Shown here one piece after another: positions 31,119 to 40,654 of a stretch of DNA of 64,000 nt (its first letter is position 1; the number at the start of each line of letters is the position of its first letter). Below the pieces are notes generated by a model. The model worked only from the letters and a program-made list of their open reading frames with translations, was not told where the DNA came from and did no database searches. This DNA is from Exercitatus varius (GTDB taxonomy: Bacteria; Pseudomonadota; Gammaproteobacteria; Enterobacterales; Pasteurellaceae): positions 87,516 through 151,515 of the forward strand of contig NZ_JARQTO010000004.1 of NCBI RefSeq assembly GCF_029577735.1, in the 5' to 3' direction. The translations under genes were made by a program, and so were the position numbers.

Positions 31119-31976
31119 GTGAAACCCGAAGAAAATTTGTCAACGGTGGCGGCAACCCCCGCTCAGATGGCGCAAATCGGCGAAGACGTCGGTGCTTATA
31201 AAGCGACGAAAAATCAATTCTATTCTTTTCTTTCCGCTATTTCCGCCGGTGCTTTTATTGCACTTGCGTTTGTATTTTATACTACCACTCAGACCGGTTC
31301 TGCCGGCGCACCCTGGGGATTGACCAAATTGGTGGGCGGCTTGGTGTTCTCATTAGGCGTTATTATGGTTGTGGTGTGCGGTTGCGAACTGTTTACTTCA
31401 TCCACAATGACCACCGTTGCCCGTGCCAATAATCGGATTAGCACCTTTCAAATGGTGCGAAACTGGATTGTGGTGTATTGCGGGAATTTTGTCGGCGGTT
31501 TGTGTATTGTCGGCTTAATTTGGATGGGCGGTCAGACCATGGCGGCAAACGGTCAATGGGGTTTAACGATTTTAACCACGGCGCAGCATAAAATTCACCA
31601 TACTTGGTTCGAAGCCTTTGCGCTGGGCGTTTTGTGTAACATTATGGTGTGTCTGGCGGTATGGATGACCTATGCCGGTAAAACCTTAACGGATAAGGCG
31701 TTTATTCAGATTTTACCGATCGGTTTATTCGTGGCGTCAGGGTTCGAGCACAGCGTGGCGAATATGTTTATGATTCCGATGGGCATCATTACGGCTCATT
31801 TCAGTACGCCTGATTTCTGGCAGGCGATCGGGTTAAATCCTGAACAATTTGCGGATTTGGATGTCTACCATTTTATTGTGAAGAATTTAATTCCGGTGAC
31901 ATTAGGTAACCTGGCGGGCGGCGGAATTTGTGTGGCGTTATTGCAGTGGTACACCAATAAACCGCATGCTCACTAA
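31119..31976 (+). CDS. focA: Formate transporter FocA
   Basis: A 285-residue inner-membrane formate/nitrite transporter family channel (pentamer), six transmembrane segments. Family motifs include AFIALAFVF near residue 47, GCELFTSSTM around 88, GNFVGG and LCNIMVCLAVWM. A GTG start at 31119 is used because it follows AAGG at a suitable distance and gives MKPEENLS, matching FocA N-termini; no suitable ATG lies nearby. Exports or imports formate made by PflB, which lies 84 bases downstream. Confidence 0.94.
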   Translation: MKPEENLSTVAATPAQMAQIGEDVGAYKATKNQFYSFLSAISAGAFIALAFVFYTTTQTGSAGAPWGLTKLVGGLVFSLGVIMVVVCGCELFTSSTMTTVARANNRISTFQMVRNWIVVYCGNFVGGLCIVGLIWMGGQTMAANGQWGLTILTTAQHKIHHTWFEAFALGVLCNIMVCLAVWMTYAGKTLTDKAFIQILPIGLFVASGFEHSVANMFMIPMGIITAHFSTPDFWQAIGLNPEQFADLDVYHFIVKNLIPVTLGNLAGGGICVALLQWYTNKPHAH

Positions 31977-32060
31977 AGTTTGGGGTAAGTGCGAAAACGC
32001 GGTAATTTTTGACCGCACTTACAAGGTTTCATTATCAATACTAAAAAAGGAAGTATTACA

Positions 32061-34373
32061 ATGGCTCAATTAACTGAAGCTCAACAAAAAGCATGGGAAG
32101 GATTTGTTCCCGGTGAATGGCAAGAAGGCGTGAATTTACGCGACTTCATCCAAAAAAACTATACTCCGTATGAAGGTGACGAGTCATTCCTTGCCGATGC
32201 GACTCCGGCGACCACTGAATTGTGGAACGCTGTGATGGAAGGCATCAAAATCGAAAACAAAACTCACGCACCGTTAGACTTTGATGAGCACACGCCGTCA
32301 ACCATCACTTCTCACAAACCCGGTTATATCAACAAAGATTTGGAAAAAATCGTCGGTTTACAAACCGATGCTCCGTTAAAACGCGCAATCATGCCGTTCG
32401 GCGGGATTAAAATGATCAAAGGTTCTTGTCAGGTTTACGGTCGTACTTTGGATCCGAAAGTGGAATTCATTTTCACCGAATACCGTAAAACCCATAACCA
32501 AGGCGTATTCGACGTTTATACGCCGGACATTTTACGTTGCCGTAAATCAGGCGTGTTAACCGGTTTGCCGGACGCTTACGGTCGCGGTCGTATTATCGGT
32601 GACTATCGTCGTTTGGCCGTATACGGTATCGATTATTTAATGAAGGATAAAAAAGCCCAATTCGATTCATTACAACCGCGTTTGGAAGCGGGCGAAGATA
32701 TCCAGGCAACCATTCAATTACGCGAAGAAATTGCCGAACAACACCGTGCATTAGGCAAAATTAAAGAAATGGCGGCTTCTTACGGTTACGATATTTCCGG
32801 TCCTGCAATGAATGCAAAAGAAGCCATCCAATGGACATATTTTGCGTATCTGGCGGCGGTTAAATCACAAAACGGTGCGGCAATGTCGTTCGGTCGTACT
32901 TCAACCTTCCTGGATATTTATATCGAACGCGACTTAAAACGCGGTTTAATCACGGAACAGGAAGCCCAGGAATTAATGGACCACTTAGTGATGAAATTAC
33001 GTATGGTTCGTTTCTTACGTACGCCTGAATACGATCAATTATTCTCAGGCGACCCGATGTGGGCAACGGAAACCATCGCAGGGATGGGCTTAGACGGTCG
33101 TCCGTTAGTGACTAAAAACAGCTTCCGCGTATTACACACTTTATACACCATGGGTACTTCTCCGGAACCGAACTTAACCATTCTTTGGTCTGAACAGTTG
33201 CCTGAAGCGTTCAAACGTTTCTGTGCGAAAGTATCTATCGACACTTCATCCGTACAATACGAAAACGACGATTTAATGCGTCCGGACTTTAACAACGACG
33301 ACTATGCCATCGCATGTTGCGTATCGCCGATGGTTGTGGGTAAACAAATGCAGTTCTTCGGCGCCCGCGCAAACTTGGCGAAAACAATGTTATACGCAAT
33401 CAACGGCGGTATCGATGAGAAAAACGGTATGCAGGTCGGTCCTAAAACCGCGCCGATTACCGACGAAGTATTGAATTTCGATACCGTAATCGAACGCATG
33501 GACAGCTTCATGGACTGGTTGGCGACGCAGTATGTTACCGCATTGAACATCATCCACTTCATGCACGATAAATATGCTTATGAAGCGGCATTGATGGCGT
33601 TCCACGATCGCGACGTATTCCGTACAATGGCTTGCGGTATCGCCGGTCTTTCCGTGGCGGCGGACTCTTTATCCGCAATCAAATATGCGAAAGTGAAACC
33701 GATTCGCGGCGACATCAAAGATAAAGACGGCAATGTGGTGGCTTCAAATGTAGCGATTGACTTCGAAATCGAAGGCGAATATCCGCAATTCGGTAACAAC
33801 GATCCGCGCGTTGATGACTTAGCGGTTGACTTGGTTGAACGTTTCATGAAGAAAGTTCAAAAACATAAAACTTACCGCAATGCGACACCGACACAATCTA
33901 TCCTGACTATCACATCCAACGTGGTATACGGTAAGAAAACCGGTAATACGCCGGACGGTCGTCGTGCGGGCGCTCCGTTCGGACCGGGTGCCAACCCAAT
34001 GCACGGTCGTGACCAAAAAGGTGCGGTGGCGTCATTAACGTCTGTGGCTAAACTGCCGTTTGCTTACGCGAAAGACGGTATTTCATATACCTTCTCAATC
34101 GTACCGAATGCGTTAGGTAAAGACAGCGACGCACAAAAACGTAATCTTGCCGGTTTATTGGACGGTTATTTCCACCACGAAGCGACGGTGGAAGGCGGTC
34201 AGCACTTAAATGTGAACGTATTGAATCGCGAAACATTGTTAGATGCTATCGATCATCCTGAAAAATATCCGCAATTAACCATTCGCGTTTCAGGTTATGC
34301 CGTTCGTTTTAACTCATTAACCCGCGAACAGCAACAAGACGTGATTACTCGTACATTCACTCAGGCAATGTAA
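32061..34373 (+). CDS. pflB: Formate acetyltransferase (pyruvate formate-lyase) PflB
   Basis: A 770-residue glycyl-radical enzyme converting pyruvate + CoA to acetyl-CoA + formate in anaerobiosis. The two catalytic cysteines are Cys419-Cys420 in IACCVSPM and the radical glycine is Gly745 in RVSGYAVRF near the C-terminus. The ribosome site AAGGAAG precedes the ATG. Codon use is strongly biased, as in highly expressed genes. The activating enzyme gene pflA, normally next, is not adjacent here. It is followed by a terminator whose loop side includes a USS. Confidence 0.98.
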   Translation: MAQLTEAQQKAWEGFVPGEWQEGVNLRDFIQKNYTPYEGDESFLADATPATTELWNAVMEGIKIENKTHAPLDFDEHTPSTITSHKPGYINKDLEKIVGLQTDAPLKRAIMPFGGIKMIKGSCQVYGRTLDPKVEFIFTEYRKTHNQGVFDVYTPDILRCRKSGVLTGLPDAYGRGRIIGDYRRLAVYGIDYLMKDKKAQFDSLQPRLEAGEDIQATIQLREEIAEQHRALGKIKEMAASYGYDISGPAMNAKEAIQWTYFAYLAAVKSQNGAAMSFGRTSTFLDIYIERDLKRGLITEQEAQELMDHLVMKLRMVRFLRTPEYDQLFSGDPMWATETIAGMGLDGRPLVTKNSFRVLHTLYTMGTSPEPNLTILWSEQLPEAFKRFCAKVSIDTSSVQYENDDLMRPDFNNDDYAIACCVSPMVVGKQMQFFGARANLAKTMLYAINGGIDEKNGMQVGPKTAPITDEVLNFDTVIERMDSFMDWLATQYVTALNIIHFMHDKYAYEAALMAFHDRDVFRTMACGIAGLSVAADSLSAIKYAKVKPIRGDIKDKDGNVVASNVAIDFEIEGEYPQFGNNDPRVDDLAVDLVERFMKKVQKHKTYRNATPTQSILTITSNVVYGKKTGNTPDGRRAGAPFGPGANPMHGRDQKGAVASLTSVAKLPFAYAKDGISYTFSIVPNALGKDSDAQKRNLAGLLDGYFHHEATVEGGQHLNVNVLNRETLLDAIDHPEKYPQLTIRVSGYAVRFNSLTREQQQDVITRTFTQAM

Positions 34374-34398
34374 TTGGGTAACGCGAAAAAAACGTAAT

Positions 34399-34430
34399 AA
34401 AATCCGACCGCACTTTTGTGGTCGGATTTT
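34399..34430. terminator. Terminator after pflB
   Basis: AAAATCCGACC (34399-34409) pairs perfectly with GGTCGGATTTT (34420-34430) around GCACTTTTGT, followed by a T. The left arm and loop contain a USS core, ACCGCACTT. Confidence 0.85.
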
Positions 34431-34448
34431 TCTTAATAGGAGAAAAAT

Positions 34449-34739
34449 ATGTCGATTACCGTTCTTGCCAGCTTTCAGGTGAAAACCGAAAAGGTGGCGG
34501 ATTTTTTAGCCGCATGCCGTGAGCTGACCGAACACACTATGAAAGACAAAGGCGTGCTGTTCTATGAATTACAGCGCAATAACGAAAACGCCAATTTGTT
34601 CGTTTTTGTGGAACGTTGGGAAAGCCGGGCGGATTTAGATGCGCATTTGGCGACGGCTCATATCCAAAAAGCCTTTCCGATTTTTCTGGAATGCTGTCAA
34701 TCCGAACCTGTCGTGCAGGTTTTCAGCCCTGTTTTCTAA
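34449..34739 (+). CDS. Antibiotic biosynthesis monooxygenase (ABM)-domain protein, putative quinol monooxygenase
   Basis: A 96-residue protein with a single ABM (dimeric alpha+beta barrel) domain. It has the family pattern of AxFxVKxEKVADFLAACRELTEHTMKDKGVLFYELQRN, then FVFVERWESRADLDAHLATAHI. Relatives such as E. coli YgiN oxidise quinols. A role in fermentation or anaerobic respiration is only suggested by its position right after pflB, from which it is separated by a terminator, and before glpABC. Ribosome site AGGAGA. Confidence 0.8.
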   Translation: MSITVLASFQVKTEKVADFLAACRELTEHTMKDKGVLFYELQRNNENANLFVFVERWESRADLDAHLATAHIQKAFPIFLECCQSEPVVQVFSPVF

Positions 34740-34756
34740 CTTATTTTTTATTTGAT

Positions 34757-34778
34757 AAAAGGGCGATTTTGCCCTTTT
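34757..34778 (+). terminator. Terminator after the ABM-domain gene
   Basis: AAAAGGGC/GCCCTTTT stem (34757-34764 with 34771-34778) followed by T residues. Confidence 0.8.
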
Positions 34779-34790
34779 TTTACGAAAATT

Positions 34791-34806
34791 TGTGATCCGC
34801 CTCACA
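34791..34806. promoter_or_regulatory. CRP-cAMP site upstream of glpABC
   Basis: TGTGATCCGCCTCACA, both half-sites (TGTGA, TCACA) perfect with a 6-base spacer. It lies about 99 bases before the glpA start. If centred at -41.5 the transcript would start near 34840. CRP control of glp genes is established in enterobacteria. Confidence 0.8.
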
Positions 34807-34904
34807 AAATAAATTCTTTTTCGCTCATTTTGCTGTTCTAAAACGCGCATTTCTACTAATATATACCTATATTTTCTTCATTTCTTTTCTTTGTGGGGCA
34901 TTTT

Positions 34905-36584
34905 ATGACAATGTCGTCTCTTTATAAAAATGCGGGTGATTTCTCGCCTGTCAGTACGGATGTGATTATTATCGGTGGCGGCGCGACCGGTGCAGGGATT
35001 GCACGCGACTGCGCATTACGCGGATTGAAATGCGTGCTGTTGGAGCGGCGCGATATTGCCACCGGAGCGACCGGTCGCAATCACGGTTTACTGCACAGCG
35101 GCGGACGTTACGCCGTGAACGATCGGGAATCCGCGGAAGAATGTATCAAAGAAAATCTCATCTTAAAAAACATCGCCCGTCACTGCGTGGACGATACTAA
35201 AGGTCTTTTCATCACATTGCCCGAAGACGATTTGAATTATCAGAAAACCTTTATTGACGCCTGTACTGCCTCGGGCATTGAAGCGGTCGCGATTGATCCC
35301 GCTTTGGCGCGCTACATGGAGCCGTCGGTGAATCCCGAATTGCTGGGCGCCGTGGTTGTGCCGGACGGTTCCGTCGATCCTTTCCGTTTAACCGCCGCCA
35401 ATATGATTGACGCCACCGAGCACGGCGCGCAGATTTACACTTATTGTGAAGTGATTGGCCTGATTCGCGAAGGCGATAAAGTCATCGGCGTTAACGTATA
35501 TGATCACAAAAACGCAGTGAAACGGCAATTTTTTGCTCCGGTTGTGGTGAATGCCGGCGGAATCTGGGGACAAGGCATTGCGGAATATGCCGATTTGAAA
35601 ATTCGTATGTTTCCGGCGAAAGGCGCGTTACTGGTTATGGGTCACCGCATTAATAAATTAGTGATCAACCGTTGCCGTAAACCGGCGGACGCCGATATTT
35701 TAGTGCCGGGCGACACCATTTGTGTTATCGGTACCACATCCAGCCGCATTCCTTATGATCAAATCGATAACATGGAAGTTACGCCGGAAGAAGTGGACAT
35801 TTTATTCCGCGAAGGCGAAAAACTGGCGCCGAGCCTGCGCTACACTCGCGTGCTGCGCGCTTACGCCGGCGTGCGCCCGCTGGTGGCGACCGATGACGAT
35901 CCCTCCGGTCGTAATGTCAGTCGCGGTATTGTTCTGCTTGATCACGCCAAACGCGACGGTTTGGAAGGATTCATCACTATCACCGGCGGTAAACTGATGA
36001 CTTATCGCCTGATGGCGGAATGGGCGACGGATTTAGTGTGTAAAAAACTCAACGTCAATAAAAAATGCGAAACGGCCGACCGCACTTTACCGGGTTCGGA
36101 AGAATCCCGCGACGAAATCAACAAAAAAATCGTCAATATTCCGAAAACCATCAGCAGTTCCGCCGTTTACCGGCACGGTACTCGCGCTAAACCGATGCTT
36201 GAAAACGAGCGTTTAGATCGTTCTTTAGTGTGCGAATGCGAAGCGGTGACCGCCGGTGAAGTTCGTTATGCTGTGGATAACTTAAATATTAATAATCTGG
36301 TGGATTTACGCCGCCGTACCCGCGTGGGAATGGGCACCTGTCAGGCGGAATTATGCGCTTGCCGGGCGGCGGGACTCATGGCGCGTTTCGATGTGGCGAC
36401 ACCGCGTCAGTCCACCCTGCAACTTGCCTCGTTTATGGAAGAACGCTGGAAAGGCATTCAACCTATCGCCTGGGGCGATGCCATGCGTGAATCGGAATTT
36501 ACCAGCTGGATTTATTACAGCTTGCTGGGGCTGAATGATGTGCAACCGCAGGCGGTGGAAGGAGTGAATAATAATGAATTTTGA
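34905..36584 (+). CDS. glpA: Anaerobic glycerol-3-phosphate dehydrogenase subunit A
   Basis: About 559 residues. FAD-dependent catalytic subunit that oxidises sn-glycerol 3-phosphate to DHAP and passes electrons via GlpB and GlpC to menaquinone in anaerobic respiration. The FAD loop is IIIGGGATGAGIARDC, followed by TGRNHGLLHSGGRYA. The C-terminal BFD-like [2Fe-2S] region has CECEAVTAGE and GTCQAELCACRA. Start at ATG 34905 (MTMSSL) or 34911; a GTG at 34893 overlaps the ribosome-site region. Overlaps glpB by 11 bases. Confidence 0.96.
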   Translation: MTMSSLYKNAGDFSPVSTDVIIIGGGATGAGIARDCALRGLKCVLLERRDIATGATGRNHGLLHSGGRYAVNDRESAEECIKENLILKNIARHCVDDTKGLFITLPEDDLNYQKTFIDACTASGIEAVAIDPALARYMEPSVNPELLGAVVVPDGSVDPFRLTAANMIDATEHGAQIYTYCEVIGLIREGDKVIGVNVYDHKNAVKRQFFAPVVVNAGGIWGQGIAEYADLKIRMFPAKGALLVMGHRINKLVINRCRKPADADILVPGDTICVIGTTSSRIPYDQIDNMEVTPEEVDILFREGEKLAPSLRYTRVLRAYAGVRPLVATDDDPSGRNVSRGIVLLDHAKRDGLEGFITITGGKLMTYRLMAEWATDLVCKKLNVNKKCETADRTLPGSEESRDEINKKIVNIPKTISSSAVYRHGTRAKPMLENERLDRSLVCECEAVTAGEVRYAVDNLNINNLVDLRRRTRVGMGTCQAELCACRAAGLMARFDVATPRQSTLQLASFMEERWKGIQPIAWGDAMRESEFTSWIYYSLLGLNDVQPQAVEGVNNNEF

Positions 36585-37866
36585 TGTGGTGATTATCGGC
36601 GGCGGATTGGCGGGATTAACCTGCGGTATTGCGCTGCAGGAACAGGGTAAACGTTGTGCGATTGTGAATAACGGGCAGGCGGCAATCGACTTTTCCACAG
36701 GCTCGATGGATTTATTGGGGCGTTTACCAAACGGAGAAAACGTGCAAAAAATTGACCGCACTTTAGCCAATTTAGCCGAACAATTGCCCGCGCATCCTTA
36801 TGCCAAATTGGGCGCTGAACGCGTATTAGCAAAAGCCAAACAGTTTGAGCAACTGGCGGCTAAATTAAATTTAGGATTGGTGGGCGGTCTTGACCAAAAT
36901 CACGCGCGCGTCACACCGCTTGGCGGTTTGCGCCGTACCTGGCTTTCTCCGAATAGCGTGCCGACCGTGCAACAGGACGAGCTTTTCCCTTATCATCATA
37001 TCGTGATTCTGGGCATTGAAGGCTACCATGATTTCCAACCGCAATTATTGGCGGACAACCTGAAATTGCAGGCGCAATTCGCTCATTGCGACATTAAAAC
37101 CGGCTTCCTGGAGATTCCGGAATTGGATTTCTTACGCCAGCAATCTCGCGAGTTCCGCAGTGTGCACATTGCGCAAACCCTGGAACAAAAAGTAAACTTA
37201 GCGTCTTTGGTGAATGAAATTCGTCAGGTGGCAAGCGGCGCGGACGCCGTATTTTTGCCGGCCTGTTTCGGGCAAAACAGTCAGGCTTTCTTCAACGAAT
37301 TACAGGCGGCGACGGATTTCACTTTATTTGAACTGCCGACTCTGCCGCCGTCATTATTAGGCGGTCGTCAGCATAAAATTTTACGTCAGCATTTCGAGCA
37401 GTTAGGCGGCGTGATGATGAACGGCGACCGGGCGTTACAGGCCGAATTTGACGGTAATCGCGTCACCAAACTGTTCACCCAAATGCACGAAGACGAGCCT
37501 TTAACGGCGGATAATTACGTATTGGCGTCCGGCAGTTTCTTCAGCAACGGCTTGGTGGCGGAATTCGAAAAAATTTACGAACCGGTATTCGGTGCGGATA
37601 TTATACAATCCGAGCAATTCGATCCGGCCAATCATTTTACTTGGACGACCAAACGTTTCTCCGCGCCGCAACCTTATCAATCCGCCGGCGTGGTGATTAA
37701 CGCGGATTGTCGGGTGCAAAAGTGCGGTCGGTTTTTTGATAATTTATATGCGACGGGCGCGGTCATCGGCGGTTTCAACGGCATTGAACTGGGTTGCGGT
37801 TCGGGTGTCGCGGTGGTGACGGCGTTAACCGTGGCGGATAAAATTGCAGAAAAAATCGGGGGCTAA
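36574..37866 (+). CDS. glpB: Anaerobic glycerol-3-phosphate dehydrogenase subunit B
   Basis: A 430-residue FAD/FMN-binding subunit of the GlpABC complex. N-terminal dinucleotide-binding GGGLAGLTCGIALQEQGK is at 9-26, with FSTGSMDLLG, and a second GGFNGIELGCGSGVAVVTA near the C-terminus. It starts inside the last codons of glpA, and its stop is directly followed by glpC. Two USS cores are inside. Confidence 0.96.
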   Translation: MNFDVVIIGGGLAGLTCGIALQEQGKRCAIVNNGQAAIDFSTGSMDLLGRLPNGENVQKIDRTLANLAEQLPAHPYAKLGAERVLAKAKQFEQLAAKLNLGLVGGLDQNHARVTPLGGLRRTWLSPNSVPTVQQDELFPYHHIVILGIEGYHDFQPQLLADNLKLQAQFAHCDIKTGFLEIPELDFLRQQSREFRSVHIAQTLEQKVNLASLVNEIRQVASGADAVFLPACFGQNSQAFFNELQAATDFTLFELPTLPPSLLGGRQHKILRQHFEQLGGVMMNGDRALQAEFDGNRVTKLFTQMHEDEPLTADNYVLASGSFFSNGLVAEFEKIYEPVFGADIIQSEQFDPANHFTWTTKRFSAPQPYQSAGVVINADCRVQKCGRFFDNLYATGAVIGGFNGIELGCGSGVAVVTALTVADKIAEKIGG

Positions 37867-37867
37867 T

Positions 37868-39145
37868 ATGAATATTCAGGAACTCATTGCCAAAGCGCAA
37901 AAAGAATTCGAATCACCCGTAACGCAACATACCCATGCCGACGAATCTTTCGAACAATGCTTGAAATGTACCGCTTGTACGGCGGTTTGTCCGGTGACGA
38001 AAGTGAATCCGCTTTATCCGGGCCCGAAACAGTCCGGGCCGGACGGCGAACGTCTGCGTCTGAAAAGTGCGGATTTTTATGACGAAGCGCTGAAATATTG
38101 CCTGAATTGTAAACGTTGCGAAGTGGCTTGCCCGTCTGATGTGAAAATCGGCGATATTATCGTGCGCGCCCGTAACAAATATTTGGATCGTCAGCATAAA
38201 CCATTAGTACATAAACTGCGCGACGCGATTCTGAGCAACACCGACATTATGGGCTCGCTCAATACGCCGTTGGCACCGATTGTGAATACCATCACCGGCT
38301 TGAAGGCAACCAAATTCCTACTGGAAAAAACTATCGGCGTCAGTAAACATCGCACTTTACCAAAATATGCTTTCGGTACGTTTCGTAATTTCTATTTGAA
38401 AAAAATGGCGGCGCAACAGGCGAAATACGAAAATAAAATCGCCTATTATCACGGCTGTTACGTGAATTACAACAATCCGCAACTGGGCAAAGAAGTGATT
38501 GAGGTGTTTAACGCCCTGGATATCGGCGTGGTGTTGCTGGAAAAAGAAAAATGTTGCGGTTTGCCGTTAATGGTGAACAGTTTCCCCGAACGGGCGAAGA
38601 AAGTCGCGCAGTTTAACACCGATTATATCGGCAAAATGGTGGACGAAAACGGGCTGGATGTAATTGGCGAAGCGTCGAGTTGCACGCTGAACCTGCGCGA
38701 GGAATACCATCACGTGTTGGGCATAGACAACGCAAAAGTGCGTCCGCACATTCATCTGGCGACGGTTTATCTGTATAAATTATTACAGCAGGGCAAAAAA
38801 CTGCCGTTAAAACCGCTAAATCTGAAAGTGGCGTATCACACCGCCTGCCATGTGGAAAAAGCGGGTTGGGCGCCTTATACGCTGGAAGTGTTGCGTCGGA
38901 TTCCGGGATTGGAAATCATTATGCTGCCGTCGCAATGTTGCGGTATTGCGGGAACTTACGGTTTCAAAGCGGAAAATTACGAAAAATCGCAAGCTATCGG
39001 CAAATCCTTATTCGACGCCATTAACGAAAGCGGCGCGGATTACGTGATTTCCGAATGTCAAACCTGTAAATGGCAAATCGATATGTCGAGCAACCTGACC
39101 TGTTTGCATCCGTTTACTTTGCTTTCCATGGCATTGGATAAATAA
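37868..39145 (+). CDS. glpC: Anaerobic glycerol-3-phosphate dehydrogenase subunit C
   Basis: A 425-residue membrane-associated iron-sulfur subunit. Two 4Fe-4S motifs at the N-terminus (CLKCTACTAVCP and CLNCKRCEVACP) are followed by two cysteine-rich CCG domains (CYVNYNNP...CCGLP and CHVEKAG...CCGIAG), which carry electrons to the quinone pool. The real start is ATG 37868, after the glpB stop (TAATATG); a frame from 37844 begins inside glpB. It ends the glpABC operon. Confidence 0.96.
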   Translation: MNIQELIAKAQKEFESPVTQHTHADESFEQCLKCTACTAVCPVTKVNPLYPGPKQSGPDGERLRLKSADFYDEALKYCLNCKRCEVACPSDVKIGDIIVRARNKYLDRQHKPLVHKLRDAILSNTDIMGSLNTPLAPIVNTITGLKATKFLLEKTIGVSKHRTLPKYAFGTFRNFYLKKMAAQQAKYENKIAYYHGCYVNYNNPQLGKEVIEVFNALDIGVVLLEKEKCCGLPLMVNSFPERAKKVAQFNTDYIGKMVDENGLDVIGEASSCTLNLREEYHHVLGIDNAKVRPHIHLATVYLYKLLQQGKKLPLKPLNLKVAYHTACHVEKAGWAPYTLEVLRRIPGLEIIMLPSQCCGIAGTYGFKAENYEKSQAIGKSLFDAINESGADYVISECQTCKWQIDMSSNLTCLHPFTLLSMALDK

Positions 39146-39173
39146 GGACAATCGAGACAAAAGTGCGGGAGAA

Positions 39174-39202
39174 AAAAGCAACGTTTTTTACACGTTGCTT
39201 TT
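39174..39202 (+). terminator. Terminator after glpC
   Basis: AAAAGCAACGT (39174-39184) pairs perfectly with ACGTTGCTTTT (39192-39202), followed by a T-rich tract. Confidence 0.85.
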
Positions 39203-39266
39203 ATTTTTCTGCGCTAAAGGAAGAGCCCTTCTTTCAATGATAACGAAGAAAAAACAAGAGAAATTT

Positions 39267-39296
39267 CGACCGCACTTTATTGCTGAAGTGCGGTCG
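39267..39296. terminator. Inverted USS pair after gdhA
   Basis: CGACCGCACTT (39267-39277) and AAGTGCGGTCG (39286-39296), perfect 11-base arms made of two complete USS cores. It probably ends the gdhA transcript on the minus strand; no long T-tract follows, so termination strength is uncertain. Confidence 0.65.
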
Positions 39297-39304
39297 AACG
39301 TTGA

Positions 39305-40654
39305 TTAATAAACGCCTTGAGCCAGCATGGCGTCGGCCACTTTGACGAAACCGGCGATATTCGCGCCGACAACATAATTGATATTGCCTTTTTCGTCGGA
39401 ACCGTATTTTTTACAGTTGGCGTGAATGTTCAACATAATGTCGTGTAATTTTCGGTCAACCACTTCCGCCGTCCAGTATTCGCGTTGCGAACCTTGTGCC
39501 ATTTCCAAACCGGAAGTTGCCACGCCGCCCGCATTCGCCGCTTTACCCGGCCCGAACAACACGCCCGCTTGCTGGAACGCTTCGGTCGCTTCGATGGTGG
39601 TCGGCATGTTCGCCCCTTCCGCCACCAATTCTACGCCGTTCGCAATTAATGTTTTTGCCGCATCCAAATCTAATTCGTTCTGTGTTGCGCAAGGTAATGC
39701 GATGTCGGCTTTTACGCTCCACGGTTTTTCACCGGCAACATATTTCAAACCGAATTTTTCCGCATAATCTTTCACGCGACCGCGTTGAACGTTTTTGATT
39801 TCCAATAAAGCCGCTAATTTTTCTGCGGTGAAGCCCGCTTCGTCGTAAACGTAACCGGAGCTGTCGGAACAGGTTACTACTTTCGCGCCTAGTTGAAGGG
39901 CTTTTTCGATAGCGTATTGCGCCACGTTACCGGAACCGGATACGATCACGGTTTTACCTTCAAAGGAACGACCTTTTTCCGCCAACATCGCTTGGGCGAA
40001 ATAAACCAAGCCGTAACCCGTGGCTTCCGGACGAATCAGGCTGCCGCCGAAAGACAAACCGCGACCGGTAAACACGCACGCCGCCTGGTTGGATAATTTT
40101 TTCATGTAACCGGCAAGATAGCCCACTTCGCGACCGCCTACGCCAATGTCGCCCGCCGGCACGTCCGTATCCGGACCCACGTGACGATATAATTCGGCAA
40201 TTAACGCTTGGCAGAAACGCATGACTTCACCGTCGGATTTGCCTTTCGGATCAAAGTCGGAGCCACCTTTACCACCGCCCATCGGCAATGTGGTTAACGC
40301 GTTTTTGAAGATTTGTTCGAAGCCTAAGAATTTTAAAATAGACAGATTAACGGACGGGTGAAAACGCATGCCGCCTTTGAACGGGCCGATTGCGCTGTTG
40401 AATTGGACGCGGAATGCGCGGTTAACTTGCGTTTGACCTTTGTCGTCGGTCCAGGCGACACGGAATTGAATAGCGCGTTCCGGTTCCACCAAACGTTCCA
40501 ATAATGCTTGTGAACGATATTGCGGATTTTTTTCCAGGAACGGCCAGATAGACGTGAATACTTCACGTACAGCCTGTAAAAACTCCGGTTGGTTGCCGTC
40601 GCGTTTTGCCACTAAAGCTAAAAATTCTTCTAATGATGCTACCGAGTTTGACAT
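39305..40654 (-). CDS. gdhA: NADP-specific glutamate dehydrogenase
   Basis: A 449-residue hexameric enzyme making glutamate from 2-oxoglutarate, ammonia and NADPH. The catalytic Lys is in PMGGGKGGSDFDPKGK, and PAGDIGVGGREVGYL and the Rossmann loop VSGSGNVAQYA follow. The start MSNSVASLEE at 40654 fits E. coli GdhA (447 residues); a longer frame to 40735 is not supported by family length. AAGGA lies upstream. Monocistronic. Confidence 0.96.
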   Translation of the reverse strand: MSNSVASLEEFLALVAKRDGNQPEFLQAVREVFTSIWPFLEKNPQYRSQALLERLVEPERAIQFRVAWTDDKGQTQVNRAFRVQFNSAIGPFKGGMRFHPSVNLSILKFLGFEQIFKNALTTLPMGGGKGGSDFDPKGKSDGEVMRFCQALIAELYRHVGPDTDVPAGDIGVGGREVGYLAGYMKKLSNQAACVFTGRGLSFGGSLIRPEATGYGLVYFAQAMLAEKGRSFEGKTVIVSGSGNVAQYAIEKALQLGAKVVTCSDSSGYVYDEAGFTAEKLAALLEIKNVQRGRVKDYAEKFGLKYVAGEKPWSVKADIALPCATQNELDLDAAKTLIANGVELVAEGANMPTTIEATEAFQQAGVLFGPGKAANAGGVATSGLEMAQGSQREYWTAEVVDRKLHDIMLNIHANCKKYGSDEKGNINYVVGANIAGFVKVADAMLAQGVY

